DNA from: a virus
Virus record (IMG/VR): IMGVR_UViG_3300020450_001067
Coordinates: 1-40,108 of that record
DNA: 40,108 nucleotides
Strand: one strand, 5' to 3'
In this document: piece after piece, positions 36,545-40,108 of the stretch
Position numbering within the stretch: the first letter of the stretch is position 1
Layout: the number at the start of each line of letters is the position of its first letter
Position numbers and translations under genes: made by a program
The notes under the pieces: generated by a model
What the model saw: the letters and a program-made list of their open reading frames with translations, nothing else
Told to the model about the DNA's origin: nothing
Database searches by the model: none

Positions 36545-37311
36545 TCGCCGGGTAGGTTAGTATCCCGAGCGTCAACAGAATATAATTTTTTTGCTTTTAC
36601 CCATTTGAGCCAGCCTGCATAACTCATTTTGTGTAGGCTGGATATTGCCAACTGACGTTTCCATGCAGTTTCGTCAAGTTCCATAGTACGTGCAACCATA
36701 GGTGTACGTTTGAAAGGAATAGCCTGTACAATAGGTTCCCCCATTTTTATCTCAGTTTTTTCTATCTTCTTTAGCATAATATTAATTGGACTTTGTGGAG
36801 CACCTAAATCATGATCCATTAGACCAGGGACTGCTTCCCAGTTTCTTTCATGATAATACATAGGCAAATATAATGTACTCCAGCCAGGCTTGTTCCAAGT
36901 AAACCACGGATTGTCAAGTTTTACTGCACCACGCACTTTAAACTTACCCTCCATAAATTCTCCAAGTTGTCCATCTGGATGAAATGCGTCATTATATGCT
37001 TCGTCTGAATACCTTGTTATAATATGTTTACCATCTGGTGTTGGCTCAATGGTAATATCACACCAAGCAGGAATTACAAATCCCATGCTCATATAATCTG
37101 TTATTCCAGGGCAGGCTCTTACTGTCTTATGATTGTCTATATTATGTTCTGCCTTACCATCTTCAAAGTAAGGACTCATTTTTTTAAATTTTTCTGGAAA
37201 GAATTTACCAGCAGGTTGTATTGGCGCATACTTTCTTACACCCCAACTTCTACAAGCAAAATTAATCACAGGTTGATCTTTACCAAATAAATTTTTTATG
37301 AAATCAAACAT
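36541..37311 (-). CDS. Hypothetical protein, DUF6065-like (256 aa)
   Basis: Not recognised with confidence. Features include VINFACRSWGVRKYAPIQ, CPGITDYMSMGFVIPAWCDI, DNPWFTWNKPGWSTLYLPM and IPFKRTPMV, with conserved Pro/Trp residues reminiscent of the DUF6065 pattern. It could be a beta-rich enzyme of unknown substrate. Its stop shares TTAA with the phoH stop on the other strand, so the two genes overlap by four bases tail to tail. Confidence 0.78.
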   Translation of the reverse strand: MFDFIKNLFGKDQPVINFACRSWGVRKYAPIQPAGKFFPEKFKKMSPYFEDGKAEHNIDNHKTVRACPGITDYMSMGFVIPAWCDITIEPTPDGKHIITRYSDEAYNDAFHPDGQLGEFMEGKFKVRGAVKLDNPWFTWNKPGWSTLYLPMYYHERNWEAVPGLMDHDLGAPQSPINIMLKKIEKTEIKMGEPIVQAIPFKRTPMVARTMELDETAWKRQLAISSLHKMSYAGWLKWVKAKKLYSVDARDTNLPGD

Positions 37312-37320
37312 ATAATCTAC

Positions 37321-37977
37321 TTATGTTAGAGTTTTAACCAGCGGAAATACTTCTGATATTACTTTGGCACATTCATGAGCAATTTCCATGTGTTCTTTTT
37401 GTGTCCCATTTGCACCACGTAGTTCAATGTAATGCACCCAACTTCTTAAAGTACCATTCATGTATAGGCGTGTTTTAGTTAGTCCTTCTGGCAAAACAAC
37501 ACGAGCCTGTTCTTTAGCAATACCTCTACTTATTGCCCAGTCATATGCTTGTTTAGAAGTTTCAATTACTTTCTTTTGCCAATAACCCCAATCCATTTCT
37601 AATTGTGTGTCTTGCACTTCAATTGAATTTTGTCTATTTTTTGTATCTTGTAATCTAGGTTCTCTATATGTAAATGCTTCTTTCATGTCTTGTGGGTTTG
37701 CATATCGTTGACTGAACTCTTGGAAACTAAAACTTCTATGCCTTACTATTTGATGTGCAATATCTCTAGTTGTTTCTATTTCCAAACAAGCATTAACCAT
37801 TTCTAAAGGAGACCAATGTTTATGTTTAATCAAATAGTTGATTAACTTTTCACTAGTCTCTTTATTCATTTGATTAGCAGGATTACTTACCCTGGCACAA
37901 TAGGCAATAAGTTCCTGGCAATCATATCCGTCCCAGCCTTCTGGTGCTTGACTAAATGATACTAATTTTACTTTCAT
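37321..37977 (-). CDS. thyX: FAD-dependent thymidylate synthase ThyX
   Basis: 218 residues. The ThyX signature RHRSFSFQEFSQRY (79-92) contains the RHRxxSxxxxSxR motif. C-terminal NGTLRSWVHYIELR carries the Ser/Arg residues that bind dUMP. The enzyme makes dTMP from dUMP with FAD, NADPH and methylenetetrahydrofolate. It fits AT-rich phage DNA synthesis. It overlaps the oxygenase gene by four bases. Confidence 0.96.
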   Translation of the reverse strand: MKVKLVSFSQAPEGWDGYDCQELIAYCARVSNPANQMNKETSEKLINYLIKHKHWSPLEMVNACLEIETTRDIAHQIVRHRSFSFQEFSQRYANPQDMKEAFTYREPRLQDTKNRQNSIEVQDTQLEMDWGYWQKKVIETSKQAYDWAISRGIAKEQARVVLPEGLTKTRLYMNGTLRSWVHYIELRGANGTQKEHMEIAHECAKVISEVFPLVKTLT

Positions 37978-38528
37978 TGTTTTTCCTTTACTATAACTTG
38001 TAAATTACCTGATATAGCAATCCTATCGTGTGTACAGGTTTGCTGAGGTACTGTATGGCTCAAATGTCCTGGCCAAATAACTAATTTACCAGGAGCAGGT
38101 TTAACTGAATAGTTTGTTCTGTCAAATATTAATTCTGCACAATTATCACAACCTGCAACATAATAAATCCAACTAAAGGTTGCTGGCCAGTGTGCGTGTG
38201 CAACGCAATGGTCACCGCTTTTGTAACGCATACCCCAACAGTCAATATGTTTAACTTGTAAAACTTTTAATGCTTCTAATGTCATACGTTCGTCCATTAG
38301 TCTTTGATAGATAATTTCTTCTACAAATTTAACAATGATTTTGAAAGTAGGATTACGCAACATTTTGTAATTAGTCATGTCTGCTTTAACATTAGTAACG
38401 TGTTGCATTTCGTCACCTTTGTCTAAAATAATTTGTTGTAGGTCTTTATTGATATTTTTGTAATCAGGATAAACAGATTCTAATATGTTATGATAGTCCG
38501 TGGAAATTATTTCTGTTGTTTCATACAT
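37974..38528 (-). CDS. Putative 2OG-Fe(II) oxygenase (2OG-FeII_Oxy_5-like)
   Basis: 184 residues. VAHAHWPATFSWIYYV gives the metal-binding H-x-H/D region. KPAPGKLVIWPGHLSHTV contains the strand and distal His, and RIAISGNLQ has the arginine for 2-oxoglutarate. This order fits the family with H-x-D/H..H. It may hydroxylate a protein or small molecule; no substrate is known. The second residue of the ligand pair is His here rather than Asp, so the iron site should be checked. It is linked to ThyX by ATGA-type overlap. Confidence 0.8.
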   Translation of the reverse strand: MYETTEIISTDYHNILESVYPDYKNINKDLQQIILDKGDEMQHVTNVKADMTNYKMLRNPTFKIIVKFVEEIIYQRLMDERMTLEALKVLQVKHIDCWGMRYKSGDHCVAHAHWPATFSWIYYVAGCDNCAELIFDRTNYSVKPAPGKLVIWPGHLSHTVPQQTCTHDRIAISGNLQVIVKEKQ

Positions 38529-38863
38529 TAGCCTGTCCTTAAAATTACGTGATATCCGTATTCAGTTTCAATAGGTACACCAAGCATAGTATCTTTTTCC
38601 ATCATGCTTACTGCATTAGCCAAAGGATATTCCATTTCTCCTGGAAAATCAAACCAACCTAAATCACCACCATTTTTTGCAGTTACTCTACAAGCACTAT
38701 GTTCTTTCGCGGCTTGATGAAATGTTAAAAGTCCTTCTGCAATGTCTTGAATAACGTTATATGCTTCTTTTTCTGCAAGTGGTTTGGCACGTTGATTTGT
38801 TGTCCAAGTTGCTTCGCTATGACTTAAAAGAATATGACTTGCTCTATATTTTTTAGGTTCCAT
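38528..38863 (-). CDS. Parvulin-type peptidyl-prolyl isomerase
   Basis: 111 residues, a single parvulin domain with no signal peptide. YRASHILLSH (5-14), AKEHSACRVTAKNGGDLGWF (52-71) and ETEYGYHVIL (99-108) match the family motifs. It speeds cis-trans isomerisation of proline bonds, so it likely helps fold phage proteins. It adds to the chaperone set (DnaJ, deformylase, ClpA-like). Its start overlaps the ferredoxin stop by one base. Confidence 0.93.
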   Translation of the reverse strand: MEPKKYRASHILLSHSEATWTTNQRAKPLAEKEAYNVIQDIAEGLLTFHQAAKEHSACRVTAKNGGDLGWFDFPGEMEYPLANAVSMMEKDTMLGVPIETEYGYHVILRTG

Positions 38864-39198
38864 TAATCTCCACCAGGTTTTTCACTGAATAACTGCTCGT
38901 ACTTATCTGGTTTTTCTGCAAGTTCTTCTGCTTCTGGTAAAGGATCTTTTTTCTCTGTAATGTTTGGCCACTTATTACTGTATTCTAAATTTAAGTGAAA
39001 CCACTTTTGTTCGGGATCTTCTGATTCACTAATTATTGCTTCGACTGGACATTCAGGAACACATACACCGCAATCAATACACTCGTCAGGATTAATAACA
39101 AGCATATTTTCTCCCTCGTAAAAACAATCTACCGGACAAACTTCCACGCAGTCGGTATGTTTGCAACCGATACATTTGTCATTTACGAGATATGTCAT
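38863..39198 (-). CDS. fdxA: 7Fe ferredoxin (FdxA-type)
   Basis: 111 residues. Cysteines C9, C12, C17, C21, C25, C40, C43, C46 and C50 match, with a one-residue offset, the nine-Cys layout of Azotobacter FdI: C9, C17 and C50 for [3Fe-4S]; C21, C40, C43 and C46 for [4Fe-4S]. It donates low-potential electrons and could serve the radical SAM, oxygenase or host pathways. The acidic C-terminal tail is normal for bacterial FdxA. It overlaps the clamp loader stop by four bases. Confidence 0.95.
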   Translation of the reverse strand: MTYLVNDKCIGCKHTDCVEVCPVDCFYEGENMLVINPDECIDCGVCVPECPVEAIISESEDPEQKWFHLNLEYSNKWPNITEKKDPLPEAEELAEKPDKYEQLFSEKPGGD

Positions 39199-40108
39199 TC
39201 CATTCTGGATAATCTTATCAGTGTTGCCGCCAAGTTAATTTCTGGGTCAGCAACAAGTGTATGATCTACTAGCCCCTGTTTAATAATTAATATTGCACTT
39301 TCTTGTTTTTGTTCGTCACCGAACAAGTCTATATTATCATATAGCCACTTGTATATATCTTCTATTTCATCTGGTCTTGCCTGGCTACAAACAAGTTTTC
39401 TTGCCTTGCTTATTTCACCTTTTTTAAACAGTTCAACCATTTCTAGTTTGTAGTCAGCATCACCTGTATCGCTTTTTTGTGGCTTTACAAGTTTACCATC
39501 AACACTATTCATTTGCACCATATTAATGCATTTACGTAAATCAGGATAAGTTGCTTTTACGTAAGTGTCTAATACATCAAGATCTGGAGTTATACCTTCA
39601 TCTATTAGTATCTGGGCCACCCTTGCAGTAAATTCAGTTTGATCAATACGTTCTATATGAAAGCCTTGACATCTAGAATGCAATGCAGGAATAATTCTAT
39701 TAGGATAGTTACAAGTTAAAATAAATCTGCTTGTTGTATGATACTCTTCCATCACACCACGTAGTGCCGCCTGTGCATTTGGACTTAGATAATCTGCCTC
39801 ATCTAATAACACAACCTTAAATGGACCAAATGGAATCATTTGTACAAAGTTTACAATTTTGTCTCTTACATCTTCAACAGAGTTTGTTCTACTTGCATTT
39901 ATTTCAAGTATGTCTAAATCATTTATTTCAAGTTCATTAAAAAGAATTTTAGCAAGTGTTGTCTTACCTATACCTGCATTACCGCTGAATAGTAAATGCG
40001 GAATAGTACCTTCCTTGATCCATTGTTTAACCTGTGACTTTTGATGTTCATCTCTGAACACGTATCCTTCTACTGTTTTCGGACGATATTTTTCTACCCA
40101 AAGTTCCT
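39195..40108 (-). CDS. 44: Clamp loader large ATPase subunit (T4 gp44-like), 5' end cut by window
   Basis: RFC-type AAA+ ATPase. The reading frame is open to the window edge and starts upstream ([10 protein letters not shown] just inside). Walker A GNAGIGKT, Walker [12 protein letters not shown] and the sensor/SRC region HSRCQGF are present. C-terminal helices form the collar. With a gp62-like partner (not seen) it would load the gp45-like clamp. A GTG at 40061 also occurs in frame but is not the true start since the conserved N-terminus continues past it. Confidence 0.95.
   Translation of the reverse strand, partial: ELWVEKYRPKTVEGYVFRDEHQKSQVKQWIKEGTIPHLLFSGNAGIGKTTLAKILFNELEINDLDILEINASRTNSVEDVRDKIVNFVQMIPFGPFKVVLLDEADYLSPNAQAALRGVMEEYHTTSRFILTCNYPNRIIPALHSRCQGFHIERIDQTEFTARVAQILIDEGITPDLDVLDTYVKATYPDLRKCINMVQMNSVDGKLVKPQKSDTGDADYKLEMVELFKKGEISKARKLVCSQARPDEIEDIYKWLYDNIDLFGDEQKQESAILIIKQGLVDHTLVADPEINLAATLIRLSRME

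Noticed and set aside
1-40108. tRNA genes, CRISPR arrays, insertion sequences, integrase or attachment sites
   Set aside because: No cloverleaf-like sequence, spaced repeats, inverted-terminal elements or recombinase motifs were seen in reading; the space between genes is too small for most of them.

Overview
The window is a dense, AT-rich stretch of a T4-like marine myovirus genome. Three core replication proteins place it there: a family B DNA polymerase (gp43-like), a sliding clamp (gp45-like) and the 5'-truncated clamp-loader ATPase (gp44-like). PhoH, ThyX, FolE, peptide deformylase, a 7Fe ferredoxin and GATAAATA boxes that resemble T4 late promoters fit the same picture. The gene set and base composition resemble T4-like phages of marine alphaproteobacteria (pelagiphages) or cyanobacteria. 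The host cannot be fixed from sequence alone. Every gene except phoH lies on the minus strand, most neighbours overlap by 1-8 bases (often ATGA), and there is no tRNA, CRISPR array or insertion sequence.

Reading in transcription order (right to left): 40108-36541 holds the clamp loader, ferredoxin, a parvulin, a 2OG-Fe(II) oxygenase, ThyX and a conserved phage protein. phoH (35822-36544) is the lone plus-strand gene. A late unit (35681-32075) carries two virion-like proteins, two tandem GH108 endolysin-type proteins, an ACP-like protein without its prosthetic-group serine, an overlapping spanin pair and an extra lipoprotein. A second late unit (32036-31012) encodes small membrane proteins, including a mini-MscS. 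A host-type promoter then drives DnaJ, peptide deformylase and a ClpA-like unfoldase. From 26689 to 20508, one late unit encodes proteins of which several share a short basic N-terminal tag resembling the T4 capsid-targeting sequence. Two of the tagged proteins contain recognisable enzyme domains (a nucleotidyltransferase and a HAD-ParB fusion).

The left half is mostly early or middle metabolism and replication: a DsbA-like protein, the polymerase with a likely hairpin operator, a DexA-like exonuclease, an NifU-type Fe-S carrier, an MBD4-like DNA glycosylase, an epimerase, the clamp, then DpdA, QueD-like, a glycosyltransferase, oxygenase and cupin proteins, FolE, peroxiredoxin, flavodoxin and QueE. 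FolE, QueD-like, QueE and DpdA together point to 7-deazaguanine modification of phage DNA. Flavodoxin directly precedes QueE and probably supplies its electrons. QueC is not in the window.

Promoters are readable. Four TTGACA-17-TATAAT-like promoters (one or two with perfect hexamers) and one weaker candidate precede early or middle genes. Four GATAAATA boxes and one AATAAATA variant precede late genes. Function assignments are from protein motifs and family knowledge; no database search was possible.
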